DNA of 64,000 nt. Origin: Narthecium ossifragum. Taxonomy: Eukaryota; Streptophyta; Magnoliopsida; Dioscoreales; Nartheciaceae. Location of the stretch: contig OY986965.1 of assembly GCA_963920575.1 (NCBI GenBank), positions 3,037,072 through 3,101,071 of the forward strand, read 5' to 3'. Shown piece after piece: positions 1 through 12,377 of this stretch (position 1 is the first letter of the stretch; every line of letters begins with the position of its first letter). Under the pieces are notes generated by a model that was given only the letters and a program-made list of their open reading frames with translations, was not told the DNA's origin and did no database searches. The position numbers and the translations under genes were made by a program.

Positions 1-379
1 CGGAGAAAGATGATGAGCACTCTTCCCAGTTGAATTAATTGTTTATGCGGAGCAAGATGCATGAGCACTCTTCCCGGCCAGTTGAATTAATTGTGTTTAT
101 GGGAAGGCTCGCTGGGACAGAATCTTCCTTGGTCAACACCATGTATGTAATCTAGCAGGCCACCAAACTATTAATGGAGAAAAGTGCATTGCAGACATCT
201 CCTAAGGAAGCTATTTGAATTCTCTTAAACAACTGAAAGAGGAAACAAATGTATTAAGTAAAAGGGTTAACCCGATAGTAAACTCGCGTGCACATATACG
301 AAACCATAGTAACTTCACCGACCACCAATCATCAGGAGAGCTTAAGCTCACCAATCATCGGGAGAGCTTAAGCTGATAA
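1..379. other. intergenic, no gene recognised
   Basis: No coding signal is recognisable. The only structure seen is a two-copy direct repeat with a 26-base period at about 324-374, containing the motif GGAGAGCTTAAGCT. Confidence 0.5.
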
Positions 380-1440
380 AAAAAGAGTGTATTTTAATAT
401 TTAGTTAAGTGGTGTTTACATCAAATGAGTGAAACTTGTTAACTGATACACCACCATCATTAGATTTAAGATCTAAACACCATTTTACTTCAGTTATGAT
501 TGGTTATGCATTTCTGATGACCTTTTTGCTCCTTTGACGACCCAAACCCTAATCCCAACTCTAACTCCATCGAACCAAAGAAGCCCAAGCCCTCAAATGG
601 AGGTCGTCCGCGCGGCGACCCACGCCTTGGAGCGGGAGATCAACTCCGTCAATGGTAACCCGATCATCGACGTCGCCAGAGACATTGCCCTCCACGGAGG
701 CAACTTCCAGGGGACGCCGATTGAGACATGGATGGACAACCTCCGGATAGCCCTCGTGGCGGTCAGGAAGCTCGTGTTCACATAGTTCTCCGAGCTGGTC
801 TGCGACTACTACAACAGCGGCTTGGCGTCGAACTTGTGCAGCGGCGCCAACCCGAGCCTCCACTACGGGCTAAAGGGAGCGGAGATCGCCATAGCCTCCT
901 ACTGCTCGAAGTGAGACCGACACGGCTGAGTGCTTCTTACGATGGTCCCAGGTGATGGGACCGGTGCCGTAGAGGAGGAGAGGGCGGCGAGAGTCCTCCA
1001 TGCGGTGGAAGTTCGATGGCACCCGCACGTCACGCACTTCATCGCCTCCATGCTCCCTCCCTCCCCTCCTGGCATGAACTCCCCGCATCCATCGTACGCA
1101 TGCCCACCCATAGTCGCCGCATGGTTTCTCAAGCACTCGCGGTACTTCCCTCCGCCGACAGCGACGGCGATGTAAACGAGGAAGAGGAGAATGGCATCGG
1201 AGTTGTGGCAGCAAATGGGATGACAAGCGGCGACGACAACAGCGTGGAGATCCGGCCCTGACGACGGCGACAGTGATGGACGGCAGCGGGATTCTTGTGC
1301 GCATTCTTTAGATTATTTAGATATAGGTTGTAAAGAGGGGGCATATGTGTCTTTTGAACTGCTAAATGGTGTCAACGTTCCAAATCTTATGCTTAATGTT
1401 TTTTTAACATGATAAATTCATTATACGGTGGTGGCGCCCC
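380..1440. mobile_element. candidate small Pack-MULE carrying a PAL fragment
   Basis: The stretch at about 395-530 contains GTGTTTACATCAAATGAG, then a CACCACCA motif and AACACCATTTTACTTCAGTTATG. The reverse complement of 23860-23995 aligns well with it. The right edge, about 1350-1435, carries AAATGGTGTCAACG and ends GGTGGTGGCG, which resembles the same end in reverse orientation with a short insertion. Long, imperfect terminal inverted repeats around a captured host gene fragment are the hallmark of Pack-MULEs. I could not define exact ends or a 9-10 bp target duplication, so both the boundaries and the class are inferred. Confidence 0.4.
597..914 (+). pseudogene. phenylalanine ammonia-lyase (PAL) fragment, broken
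   Basis: The reading frame contains [31 protein letters not shown] and MDNLRIAL. After an in-frame TAG at 783-785 it goes on with [31 protein letters not shown] and IASYCS. This is the central-to-C-terminal core of plant PAL, the enzyme that deaminates phenylalanine to cinnamate at the start of phenylpropanoid synthesis. The N-terminal part with the MIO-forming Ala-Ser-Gly is absent, as is everything after the ASYCSE motif. Several positions usually fixed in PAL are changed. It is a dead fragment, probably captured by a transposon. A second, different PAL fragment lies at 25463-26250. Confidence 0.85.
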
Positions 1441-2280
1441 TTCTCCCGCAAATATTTAGACTATATAATTGCTACAGCAAAATTCTCTTTTTCCACAATT
1501 TCTAGTTCCCCTTAGAGATCTGGAGACGTTTTCGGCTCTTTGCAAGACCACTTTCTTCGAACGCACTGACATCACTGTATCTACAAATTAAGAACAAGAA
1601 CAAATTGTAAAAGAATTATATATGGCATTTCCACCATAAACATTCTGATACTCGGCCACACTATATATCTTTCTGTAATTATGGACAAATCATCTGGTTT
1701 CTTTAACAGAATGCTGTTGAACAGTCAATTTGTCCACCAGAAAAGTTTCTTATTTAAAAGAGTTCAAACAGCTGTTTTTGTCGCAGAATATTAGCTGACA
1801 CAATGTCCTATCTATGTGGATGATCCTCTAAGGTCAATTACTTCAATAAACAACATTCCCTTTGGAAGCTGTTAACTCTGAAGCACCTCACAGCTGTCAT
1901 TTGAATCATTTGTTTACAAACTAGGGATTTAAAGCATATCTAATGCCGTGTTTTCTCGCCTTTGAGTGTGTATTTGAATTCCATTGATAAAAAAAAAACT
2001 TTGAGAATCAGAGTAGCAATATAAACCCCTCAACACATCAGATATTCTCTAAGGAACATCCCTGGAAAGTGGAAACCATGTGAAATCTAGTCAGAGTTGC
2101 TACTGTTATGCGGCACAAAACTTCCCGTGTATAACAGAGCATTCACACAACTGACAAAAAACAAGTGAAATTTTGTAATAGGAAGTTAGGTTCCAACGAT
2201 CTGATGACACATACAAACCTTCAAAAAAAATAAAAAGAATGCCATCAATGAGACAACAACTCGCAGAAGGGTATCCTTAC
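915..2280. other. intergenic, no gene recognised
   Basis: GC-rich to about 1270, probably the remainder of the candidate Pack-MULE cargo, whose source gene I do not recognise. Beyond that the DNA is AT-rich without credible coding potential. Confidence 0.4.
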
Positions 2281-2299
2281 CATGGATTGCCGTCCCGGT

Positions 2300-2510
2300 G
2301 GCACAAGCCGTGCCGGCAGTCTACTGGCATGGTACGTGCCACTGGCATGGTACGTGCCGCTGGCATGGTACGTGCCGCTGGCACGGATGCGTGCCGGACC
2401 GGCACGCCCCCGTGCCATTCTCCTTTTTCTTCCTCCTCCTCCTACTTCTTCTTCTTATTGGCACGGTACGTGGAGGTTTCGATGCCGCTAACCCACTGGC
2501 ATGGTACATA
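2300..2510. repeat. GGCATGGTACGTGCC-type short tandem repeat
   Basis: About four imperfect copies of a unit near 18 bases, built on CTGGCATGGTACGTGCC, run from 2318 to 2400. Further GGCACGGTACGTG and GGCATGGTACAT motifs appear at about 2460 and 2500. The core is nearly self-complementary. A looser cluster of similar GGCATGG/GTGCC motifs lies in an NDX intron at about 58780-58890. It is probably a decayed transposon terminus; its family is not identified. Confidence 0.5.
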
Positions 2511-4175
2511 CTGGCCGACACGCACACTGCCGAACCTGCACGGAAATCCATGATCCTTACTACCAAGAATCGAAATTTATGATAGCACTGCCCCTACTCA
2601 AAATAAAAGTAATGATGGCAACAACATACCTTCCTCATAACACTGCCCTCATTTAGATAAAGGCTATCTAGGATTATTTCTCAAAAAGCATTGCATGCAA
2701 GTTAGTACGGTACCGCTTCCACAGAAATAGCAAATCAGCTACTGAGAATTGCTTTCAGCATGCTACTGATTTAAGTTGGAGATTTGAGGATCACATCCAG
2801 ATCTGCCTGATATAGTCTCAGGCTAAAAAGACTGTTAGTAAGAAGCAACTCTTTCTTCTAAAGGAGTGGTGTGCCTCTTAATTTCTCCACTAAATATAGA
2901 AGGAAAAAAATTTGAAAGAAAATCATACAGATCTTGCACTTTGCAAATCTTTGCTCAGAGTGGGAAAACTAAAATGGAGTTTGCGTGATTGTGCCCAAAA
3001 TCTTGCGAAAACATAAATATAAATTAGTTTTCGAGAAGCTAGAAGTCAATATGAAAGCATTATATGAAAGATGGCAGTAACCCACAACATCTGATTTTGA
3101 CATCAATGATCTACATCACTACCAAAAACGACAATAATCTGCAAAATCTGTTTTTGACATCAATCATCTAAACTATCACCCACAATTGCACTCTTTTAAT
3201 CGACTAGAGTTTAAATGTCTAAAAAAAAAAATCAGCCATGGGGGCAAAGGTGAAAATTAAAACAGAATAAACTGGAGAAGAAGTAAAGGATGCATAGAAG
3301 GTCGCCAAACCTGCATATCCACTGGCATTATGATCAACCATAAAATTACTAACATTAATAAACTTTTAAAGCAAACATCCATTGCCTTCAATAACACTTT
3401 CATCCATTCAATTTTTTTCACCATAACTTCTTTTGGTTATGGATACTGTAAGGAAAAGAGGTATAAAAGGTAATAAGAAATAGCACAAGTCATTTGACTA
3501 TGACAGATCGCAGTTAATGTTGGGACAATGTAGAGGAGTTAATCGAATATGGATATTTCATAAATTGGAATTAGGCAAAATTGCCAGTTCTATTTTCTTT
3601 CTATATAGTCATGCCATGAGCTCCACAACCTTGCTTTCAATTGACGATACACAATTATGATTCTCCCCACAAAAAGCTTTCTTTGCCGATGTATAAGATA
3701 AAATCTGGAACGAAGACCATGACTGCTCAGATTTGAAATGCCACCTATTTACATTCATAGAAGAAGCCATAGACATGCATAGTTTTCGACGATGAGAACA
3801 TTGATATAGACACTTTTGGTAACAAGCACCATACTTAAAGCATGAGCTTCGATTGCACACAGAGAAAAATAAAGCTTCATTTCTACGAATGACCATGGTA
3901 CTGTGCATTATCAATAAAATAAAGTTGGTTATATCTCAAAGCAAGTACTACGTATGTTAGTCTCATGTGATTGGAAAGCATTGCCATAACTCTTTCAAGC
4001 ATTGTTCTAGCAAATATAACAAGCAATGAGATTGCATTGCTAACATAAGCTTGAATCCAAACATACCAAAATAAACTTTAAGCACATACTAAATTATTGC
4101 TCAAGGTTCACTGCATCATAAAGCTAAATACAGAGTGCCTAGACAAAAGGTACTCTGAAAGATGCCGAGCAGTTC
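2511..4175. other. intergenic, no gene recognised
   Basis: AT-rich sequence with no exon chain or protein similarity that I can recognise on either strand. The last few hundred bases probably hold the 3' UTR of the minus-strand bL33m gene. Confidence 0.5.
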
Positions 4176-4349
4176 TCATTTCATCTTGGCCTCTGTGAAA
4201 AGAACATGCTTGTTCACCCGGGGATCATACTTGCGGAACTCTAGCTTCTCCGTGATCTTCCTTGGATTCTTCCGCTTGACATAGAAAAACCCAGTCCCTG
4301 CTGCCGACACCAACCGGATAAATATCGACCCTCCTTTCGCCTTCCCCAT
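4176..4349 (-). CDS. RPL33: ribosomal protein bL33m (L33 family, organellar)
   Basis: A single-exon frame of 58 codons gives a 57-residue basic protein starting [20 protein letters not shown] and containing [20 protein letters not shown]. It ends in AKMK. Length and motifs match bacterial-type L33, a small large-subunit protein near the ribosomal E site. Plant nuclear copies without a cleavable presequence of this size are normally mitochondrial. It is too short for many ORF finders. The 5' UTR appears split: a donor GGTATTC at about 4669 on the minus strand and an acceptor GATAGGTAG about 25 bases before the ATG. The gene is divergent from XPD. Subcellular target is inferred from the family. 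Confidence 0.9.
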   Translation of the reverse strand: MGKAKGGSIFIRLVSAAGTGFFYVKRKNPRKITEKLEFRKYDPRVNKHVLFTEAKMK

Positions 4350-4966
4350 CTCTTCTCAGTTTAGCAATTTCTACCTATCAACAAATAACAAATTCATATG
4401 TAGCAAAAATTCTGCATCTTTAAAAATCACAACATCATTGAAGCCCAGACCTATGACTATATCCCATGAAGGAATCATTATCTATCATAAGAACCATCTT
4501 TGGCGAAAAGAATACATACGAAAACTAGGTCAAAAATGGCTTTTTGAAAACGAATTGCAAAAAAAAAAAAAAAAACCGAGGAAAAATGGCGCGCCGCAAG
4601 TGAAACACCAAGATTACAAGCAATTGAAATCATAGAGCGCGAGGGGGAGAGAGAGAGTCGGGAGAATACCGTTGTTCCTATAGAAATTGGACAGGAGAGT
4701 CAGTTGGGATGGGGGAGAAGGGGTTAGGGTTTTAGGAGGAGCCGAAAGAGGAATATTTGAGGATCGGATCCTTATCAGACGAACCCGAAATCCAAAACAG
4801 ATCTAAACTACTTCGCAACCGTCCTAACGGATCGGATGTCCCTATTCGGATGTGGACCCTGGACGATCCGAACCGCTAACAGTCGTCGTCGTCCCCGAGC
4901 CGCCCTTCTTTAGAGAGGGGGAGCTGTCTCTTGAGCTCGTGTAGAGAGGAATCCAAGAGAGGAACA
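4350..4966. promoter_or_regulatory. shared divergent promoter region of bL33m and XPD, with a telo-box
   Basis: Roughly 280 bases separate the inferred first, non-coding exon of bL33m (near 4670-4690) from the XPD start codon. At 4724-4734 the plus strand reads TTAGGGTTTTA, which is AAACCCTAA on the bL33m strand. This telo-box is a known element of plant ribosomal-protein and other growth-linked promoters. The 5' UTR intron of bL33m occupies about 4373-4669. No convincing TATA box is seen for either gene, as is common for housekeeping promoters. Confidence 0.6.
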
Positions 4967-7900
4967 ATGAGGTTCGAGATCGAGGAAGTGACGGTGTACT
5001 TCCCCTACGAGCGCATCTACCCGGAGCAGTACCACTACATGGTGGAGCTCAAGCGCGCCTTGGATGCCGGCGGCCACGCCCTCCTGGAGATGCCCACCGG
5101 CACCGGAAAGACCGCCGCCCTTCTCTCCCTCATCATCAGCTACTCGCTCGCGAAACCCCACCGTCCTATCAAGCTCCTCTACTGCACCCGCACCGTCCAC
5201 GAGATGGAGAAGACCCTAGCCGAGCTCCGCCTCCTCGTCTCCCACCTCCCCCTTAATCCTACCCGATCCATACTCGCCCTGGGGCTTTCCTCCCGCAAGA
5301 ACCTATGCATCAACCCCGTCGCCCTCGCCTCGCCGTCCCGCGACTCCGTCGACTCCGCCTGCCGCCGCCTCACCGCCAGCTGGGTCCGCGCCGCCGCCAT
5401 TGAAAACCCTGGATCCGTTCAGACTTGCCAGTTCTTTGAAGACTTCGAACGCGCCGCTTCTGCGGGCCCCGACGCTGTGCTGCTCCCTCCTGGAGTCTAC
5501 ACCCTCCAGGACCTCCGCGCCGTGGGCCGCGAGAAAGGGTGGTGTCCGTACTATATTGCGAGGCAGATGATTAGGTATGCGAACGTGGTGGTATATAGTT
5601 ATCAGTACTTGTTGGACCCCAAGGTGGCGGGGATCATATCGAGGGAGATGGAGAAGGAGTGCGTGGTGGTGTTCGATGAGGCACATAATATCGACAATGT
5701 GTGCATTGAGGCGCTTAGCGTGAGTGTGAGGAGGCAGACGCTCGATGGTGCCACGAGGAATCTCAATCGCATGGCGCAGGAGATAGACAGGTGGGTGCGA
5801 AGGCATTTCCTGTTGTTAAAGTTTTGAGCCTTTTGCCTGTGGTTCTATGCTTGGAAATTCTGTATTTATCTGCTTTCCTCCATCTGGGATGTATCTTGTG
5901 AATTGCCCATTTGATTTTCTTGTCTTCTTCGGTTGAGTTCAGAGTGCGAAAGGCAGAATGACTACTTGATAAGAGTAGAAATGGGAAAGAATTCGATTTT
6001 AGTTGGGAAAGAGTACAGCTTTCATCTCCATAAACATGTTACACAAGATTTAGTTTGCTCGCATATAAGAATTTCAATGAGGATAGTGTGTATCTTGACT
6101 CATGTTTAGCTGTATTTCAAAATATACTATAGACTAATTTGGCTATAGAAGGTCATGTTTTGAAGCCCATTGAGTGACTGTGGAATGTAGGTCTTGAGAC
6201 TAGTAAGTGCATGATGTATTTGCTAAAGAACTATTGCAACCATACCAGAGTTATCTTTCATATAGGACTTCTCCTAATTTTAGCTTCTGCTAGATTGTCA
6301 AATAGATGGCTTTTTCACATAACGCGCAACTTTCACAAATCTGCTTTGATTTCGTAGGAAGGTTTAAAGCCACAGATGCTGGCAGGTTGCGTGCAGAATA
6401 CAACAGGCTTGTTGAGGGTTTGGCACAAAGAGGAAACCTGCCATGTATGTACTATATCTTGCTCTTCCAGCTCGTCTCTTCTTTTAGCTTTTCCAATCCG
6501 TTACTGATGTTAAATCTTCTTATGCTGAAGTAACGGATGCTTGGCTGGCAAATCCTGCCTTGCCTGATGATATTTTAAAGGAGGCTGTGCCTGGAAATAT
6601 CCGAAGAGCAGAGCATTTCTTATCAGTGTTGCGTAGATTGGTGCAGTATCTGAAAGGACGGTTGCAAACTGAGAATGTTGAGACTGAAGGGCCTGTTGCT
6701 TTTGTTGCTTCAGTAAACAGCCAGGCTGGAATTGATCAAAAGATGCTGAGGTTCTGTTATGACCGCTTACACTCCCTCATGCTTACGCTTGAAATTACAG
6801 ATACAGATGAATTTTTACACATCCAAAGTGTTTGCGACTTTGCAACTTTAGTTGGCACATATACAAGAGGGTTTTCTGTAATAATAGAGCCTTTTGATGA
6901 GAGAATGCCCCACATACCAGACCCCGTATTGCAGGTTGTGTTTCTGATCTGTTTCTTTGTGCAGCCTGCTTTTGTGTAAGAGATTATTGGATTTACTGAC
7001 TATTTCCGCCTTATTTTGATGATTCAGTTGAGCTGCCATGATGCCTCTCTTGCCATAAGGCCTGTATTTGATCGATTTCAATCTGTGATAATAACATCGG
7101 GAACTCTCAGTCCAATCGATCTCTATCCTCGACTTCTAAATTTCAATCCCGTTGTAAGTCGGAGTTTCACAATGTCTTTGACAAGAGATTGCATATGTCC
7201 TATGGTTCTGACCCGAGGAAGGTATGACTTGAACAACCTTGAACACTTAGTATATATCAATATTACAATTACTAAGAAATTTTGATTGCCTGAGCAATAT
7301 TATTCTAGTGTTAAGCACTATATTTTCTTTCATCTAGGAACACCTTTTTTATCCTTTTGGTTACTACTTTTGGTTAACTTACCTGAATTCTTTTTCTTAA
7401 AATCTAGATCTTTAATTCATTGATTTGACATTTTTCAGTGATCAGTTACCTGTAAGTACAAAGTTCGATATGCGTAGTGACCCTGGTGTTGTTAGGAATT
7501 ATGGCCGGCTCTTGTTGGAAATGGTTGCCGCTGTTCCAGATGGCATTGTTTGCTTCTTTGTCAGCTATTCTTATATGGATGGTATTGTCAACAGTTGGAA
7601 CGAAATGGGGATTCTTCAGGTAATTACTTGCTCTCTCATGCATTTTCTGCCCCATGTTGCGTTTATGTTTGTGAAACTGTCTCTAGTCTTTACTGCACAA
7701 GGCAAACCCTATGGACAGTTCATTTCTACTGTATAATTGTTGTAATGGGTTCTATCATATATGCATAGCAAATATTTTTCGTGTCTAGTCCTAGTCTTTA
7801 TTACCATCATGAACGCCTGGGTTCTACTTTAGCATTCCACTGATTTACATTTAGTTTGCATCGATCCTTGCTTGCCATAATCTTTATTATTGCTCTTGTC

Positions 7901-10079
7901 GTCGTTACATGGCAGAGCCTTTGATCCATGTGGGACTTTTCAGGTTCATAATTCTAGAACTCTTAGGACCTTATTTTTGGAAGACGAGTCTTTTGATACG
8001 TACTAGTCATTATGTCCTTTGGCCTTTTCCCGGATAATATCACTAAGTTGGGGACAACTTGTCTTAGGGAGCTCTTGCTCCTCCTATTTAATTAAATTCT
8101 CTAGTGACTACATGTTGGTCCTAGGGACTTGGTCGCTATCCTTCACTTAGAAATAGGGGACGCTTGGGGTTCATGATTAGTCCACATGGGTACTCGCTTA
8201 CCGTTATCTCCTTCCATGGTCCATACGCTCTTCCCTTCTATCACAAGTCTGTTATATTTACAGGAATATTCTTTCTGCTAGTCATGGTATACTACATCTG
8301 AATATCAACATGCTAACTACTACAAATGAATTCCTCTGCAGGATGTCATGCAGCATAAGCTGGTTTTCATTGAAACTCAAGATGTACTGGAGACTACCTT
8401 GGCTCTTGATAACTATCGAAGGGCATGCGACTGTGGAAGAGGTGCTGTCTTCTTTTCTGTAGCCAGGTAATGCCACAGACATTTGTGGGTATCAACAGTC
8501 TCTGTGGTATCACTGTTTTCAATGGTGAGGTTAAACATCTTACCATGCATTCCAGGGGAAAAGTAGCAGAAGGTATAGATTTTGATCGACATTATGGTAG
8601 ACTTGTCATCATGTTTGGTGTTCCTTTTCAGTACACCCTTAGCAGGTGAGCTATCATAACTCACAGACTTTTATCTTTTGAGCTTGTGGACAAGTCATTC
8701 CTTTTACAATATGTGCTATGTTCAATGCATAGAACATTTTTTTATTCTGTTCACTAGTCATTCCTTTTCTGGGAGCTTTTCAAATGTGGAAATTGCAATT
8801 TTCTGTTACAGGATACTGCTCGCCAGGTTAGAGTACTTAAGGGAGACTTTTCAAATAAAGGAGGGCGATTTTCTGACTTTTGATGCATTGGTATGGTATC
8901 TCATCTGTAGTCATCAACTTTGGTCATGGTAGAGCATTCGCATTATAAAATGCATGGTTTTCCTTATGCTGTTTCTCAGAGTTATCATGCTCATTATCTT
9001 TTCTTGATTTCTTCTCTTGGGAAGAGGCAAGCTGCTCAATGTGTTGGCCGAGTAATTCGCTCCAAGGCAGACTATGGAATGATGATATTTGCTGACAAAA
9101 GGTATGCTGCTTTTGATGTACTTAGTTTTCTTTGGTTCCTATGCAGCCTTGTTAAGTGGTGTACCTGCTCTGAGTTGCTAGTTCTTATGGGTAAAGGTGA
9201 AGAAGTCTGCATGAATCTAGTTGGGCCCCTACTTATATGCTGATTGCTTCATGAGAGAGTGCACTTCTGTGCCAATGAAACGTGACCAGCTTACTTCTCA
9301 ATTATCAAATTTTGAATCTTGTGTGTAACTTATTCATGGTCTACTGGAAATAGAAATGAAGTAAAGCAGCTAATTCTTATAGTGCTGTCAGGAAATTCAA
9401 TGACTAACTTCTTGACAGCATGTAGTGTCCATAGCTTTTTTATACAAAAAAGTGAAAGTAAATATATAAAAAAATTGAACTTTTATTTACACAAAGTTAT
9501 TAAGTGTGCTCTTCTGTCTTCAATTTTGGACAGTGCTAGGCACTTCCAATCTCATTGATATGTACTCAAATGTGCCTCCTTGTCATCTCAACCTGTTGCT
9601 TCTACTCTGTCTTTCTTTGCTTTGCATTTAATGTCATGTAAATGCCTCAAAATGCAGATATAGTCGCCATGACAAGCGGTCTAAATTGCCAGGGTGGATA
9701 TTGTCACATCTCCATGATGCGCACCTTAACCTAAGCACAGACATGGCTTTGCATATAGCACGAGAGGTCTGTTATCACGTTGGTTTTACAATCAGCACGT
9801 CGCATAATTTTGTTCACATTACTAGGCCAACAAATGTCTATCTTAATCTTAGCATTTCTTTCATTTTTAGAAGCCTTTTCTGGCTTATGTACTGTCTTCA
9901 TTAGAATTTTCATTTGTTAAGGTTTCACATAGATTGATTTGTGTTCTGCTTCTTTGTTTGTGAAGTTTCTCCGCAGGATGGCCCAACCCTATGACAAGGC
10001 AGGAAGTGCTGGAAAGAAGACGCTATTATCAGAGGAAGACTTGAAGAATATGGGAGCAGGCGCTGTCGAGATGTTTTAA
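4967..10079 (+). CDS. XPD: TFIIH DNA helicase XPD (UVH6/ERCC2), 11 exons
   Basis: XPD is the 5'-3' iron-sulfur helicase of TFIIH, opening DNA in nucleotide excision repair and bridging the CAK kinase to the core. Exons: 4967-5790, 6362-6444, 6531-6934, 7028-7221, 7439-7619, 8342-8466, 8556-8645, 8812-8890, 9025-9101, 9658-9766, 9966-10079. They sum to 2280 nt, giving 759 residues, the usual length for plant and animal XPD. Visible motifs: Walker A GTGKT at 45-49; four Fe-S cysteines at 114, 132, 154 and 193; DEAH at about 237-240; [25 protein letters not shown]; and the C-terminal helicase motif [14 protein letters not shown]. The start was chosen because [20 protein letters not shown] matches the family N-terminus; an upstream in-frame ATG at 4931 would add 12 atypical residues. 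The first exon is GC-rich, later exons AT-richer. No lesion is visible. Confidence 0.96.
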
Positions 10080-10739
10080 GTTCCAGGCATTCAGAGGAAA
10101 AACCGCGATTGAGTTGTAGAACTGATAGAAAGAGGATGGTTGCAGAAAATTTTGCTTCTTTTCTTCGTGCTTCTAGTTCGCTTACTCCTGTTGTTATCTT
10201 ACCGCTGACCTTGTTGAAGGAATATGATGTAACTTAACCCACCAAAGTTTTCTGGATAGAATGCATCCTTCCTCTGGTGGATAGGCTCTTTGTATACAGT
10301 TTTTATTTGCAATGCAATGTAACATTCTGTATAGCATTGGTTTAATTTTGGACTAGGCAAAGGAAAGGGGGTGCCAACTGCTACAGCCGATGAGTTGTAT
10401 ACTTTCTCTGTTGTGTGGACTTTTTTTCGCCTCAAGCTAGTCGAGTGATTGAACCTTATCAAGGGACGTAACATGCATGCAGGGTAAGGTTACTTATAAA
10501 TTTTGAAGTATTGCTTAATTTGTTCTTTATCATGGCCATGTCTTTTAAGATGTGAGATTGTGAGGTTATCTGTGTGGCTCGACATGGAATATGGTCTTGA
10601 GGTTTTTGAATCAACTAAAATTGATTGGTTAAACCAGTTACAAAAGTGCAGAGGCAATTCATTGAGGCCAACTATTGAGATGTGTGATGATAAAATGTAA
10701 TTGGAAAAGGCTATGGCTTTCAGCAAAAAACAGAGGCTT
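10080..10739. other. XPD 3' flank, no gene recognised
   Basis: Contains the probable XPD 3' UTR (up to around 10340) followed by AT-rich sequence. No exon or RNA gene is recognisable. Confidence 0.5.
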
Positions 10740-11360
10740 AGGTCTCTTTAGCTATTTAGCAACGGGTCTATTGCCATATTACGCCTCTTCAGCGACGGAT
10801 CTATTACGATGGTTGTTAAGCTGCAGCCCTTTGGACTCCTTTCACAACGGGGCTATTGCAACGACTAATATCGTCGTTGCCAAAATTCATGAAGAAAGAA
10901 TTCACATGGCCCTTTAGCGACGGACCCTATCACGACGGTTAACGGTTGTTGAGAAAGGTTGGAATCCTTTCGCGACGACTCTATTCAGCAACGACTAATA
11001 TCGTCGTTTGCCAAAGGACACGAAGAAAGAATTCACATGGCCCTCTAGCGACGGAACCTATCACGACGGCTAACGGTTGTTCAGAAAGGCTGAAGTCCTT
11101 TCGCAACGAATCTATTTCAACGACGTCAAACCGACCCCATCAGTCACGACGGATCTATCGCAACGGCTAACTATTGCGTCTCCAAAAGTACCTTTAACGA
11201 CGGATCGGTTGTGACAGCCAATTTTGCCGTCATCAAAAGCTGTGAAAAATTATTATCATCTCTTTTACAACGGATCTATTGCAACTACGAACTTTTGTCA
11301 AACATAGCTAATAGCAACGGTCCCTGTTCTTTGGCGACGGTTGTAATGGGTTGGCAAACA
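10740..11360. repeat. CGACGG/GCAACGG repeat cluster, possibly the subterminal part of a DNA transposon
   Basis: Motifs such as GCGACGG, GCAACGG, CACGACGG and CGACGGATCTAT occur many times in both orientations. A unit of about 135 bases is duplicated: 10861-10995 and 10996-11120 share AACGACTAATATCGTCGTT, AAGAAAGAATTCACATGGCC and TATCACGACGG. Dense short motifs of this kind are typical of CACTA-type subterminal regions, but I could not find a CACTA terminus, so the class is inferred. Short reading frames here are incidental. Confidence 0.5.
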
Positions 11361-12377
11361 TGTCGTCTCCAAAAGTTGGAGAAAACTTGATGATGTAGCA
11401 AGAGCCAATGTAATATAATGAAATGATAAAAATAGCATTTCGATGAGAGAAGAGTGTACTCTGGGGATGACCAAAAACAAATGAAAAATTGGCACACTTA
11501 GCGATTTATGGAGCAAAAATGTTAACCATAGCACAGTGATACATCATACTTACATACATATATTCAGCAATCCTTTACAACCTCTGTCACTGATCCAATC
11601 AGATAGAAGTGCTACCAACATCAGATGCACACAGCTATTTTCAGAGGTTTCGCTGAGAATTAGTTGATGAAGCATGCACCCCCACCTCTCTCAACATGAG
11701 ATAATAACCTGAGAAAAAAGGTTTGTGATCTCAGGCAGAAGAAGAGTAGACTTGTCCACATTCTGCCACTGGATTCCACATGCCACAAGTTGCATGCATG
11801 GTGTCGAAGAACATCCAACAAGGGTGGAAAAATTGCGATCATTCTGCCATGGGAGTCTTGCATGCTAATCCCTTTACAACATGTCTGCACTGAAACCTAT
11901 GAAAAGAAACATGACATTATTTTACATCCGTACAGAGCCCTTGCATTATCATGGACAGTTTTAGAGTATTTGACTTTATAGCTCAATTCCATTACATAAC
12001 CAAAAGAAATATATATACAAACACACAGAGTGGACTTTGAGAGACATGCACGCTGAACATAATTTTTCCACAGATAAGTACTTGTAAAATGGACTCCTAC
12101 CTGTGATTGTTCTAGCTTCCTGAGTGCTCACACAACAAACTTATGTGAGGATCATGAAAGAATGCAAAAGAATGTCTTATCACTTGATGTGAAATTCCAG
12201 AGTTTCTAAGATGAAATTTCAATGCTTTTTACAATCGCTGCATGTTCATAAAGCATCTCATTTATCTAACACAAAACAAAGATGATAGGTCACTTCTAAT
12301 AACCAGCGAAACTATTCTATCACTGTCCAGCTTAATGGGACGCAATACTCCAGAAATTAATGCAACGAACTTGATAA
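11361..12377. other. 3' flank of p31comet, no gene recognised
   Basis: AT-rich DNA downstream of the minus-strand p31comet stop codon. Part of it is probably that gene's 3' UTR. No coding exon or RNA gene could be recognised. Confidence 0.45.

Noticed and set aside
3609..3914. Minus-strand frame of 101 codons, Cys/Ser-rich
   Set aside because: No family recognised, no neighbouring exon, and the composition is ordinary for AT-rich intergenic DNA.
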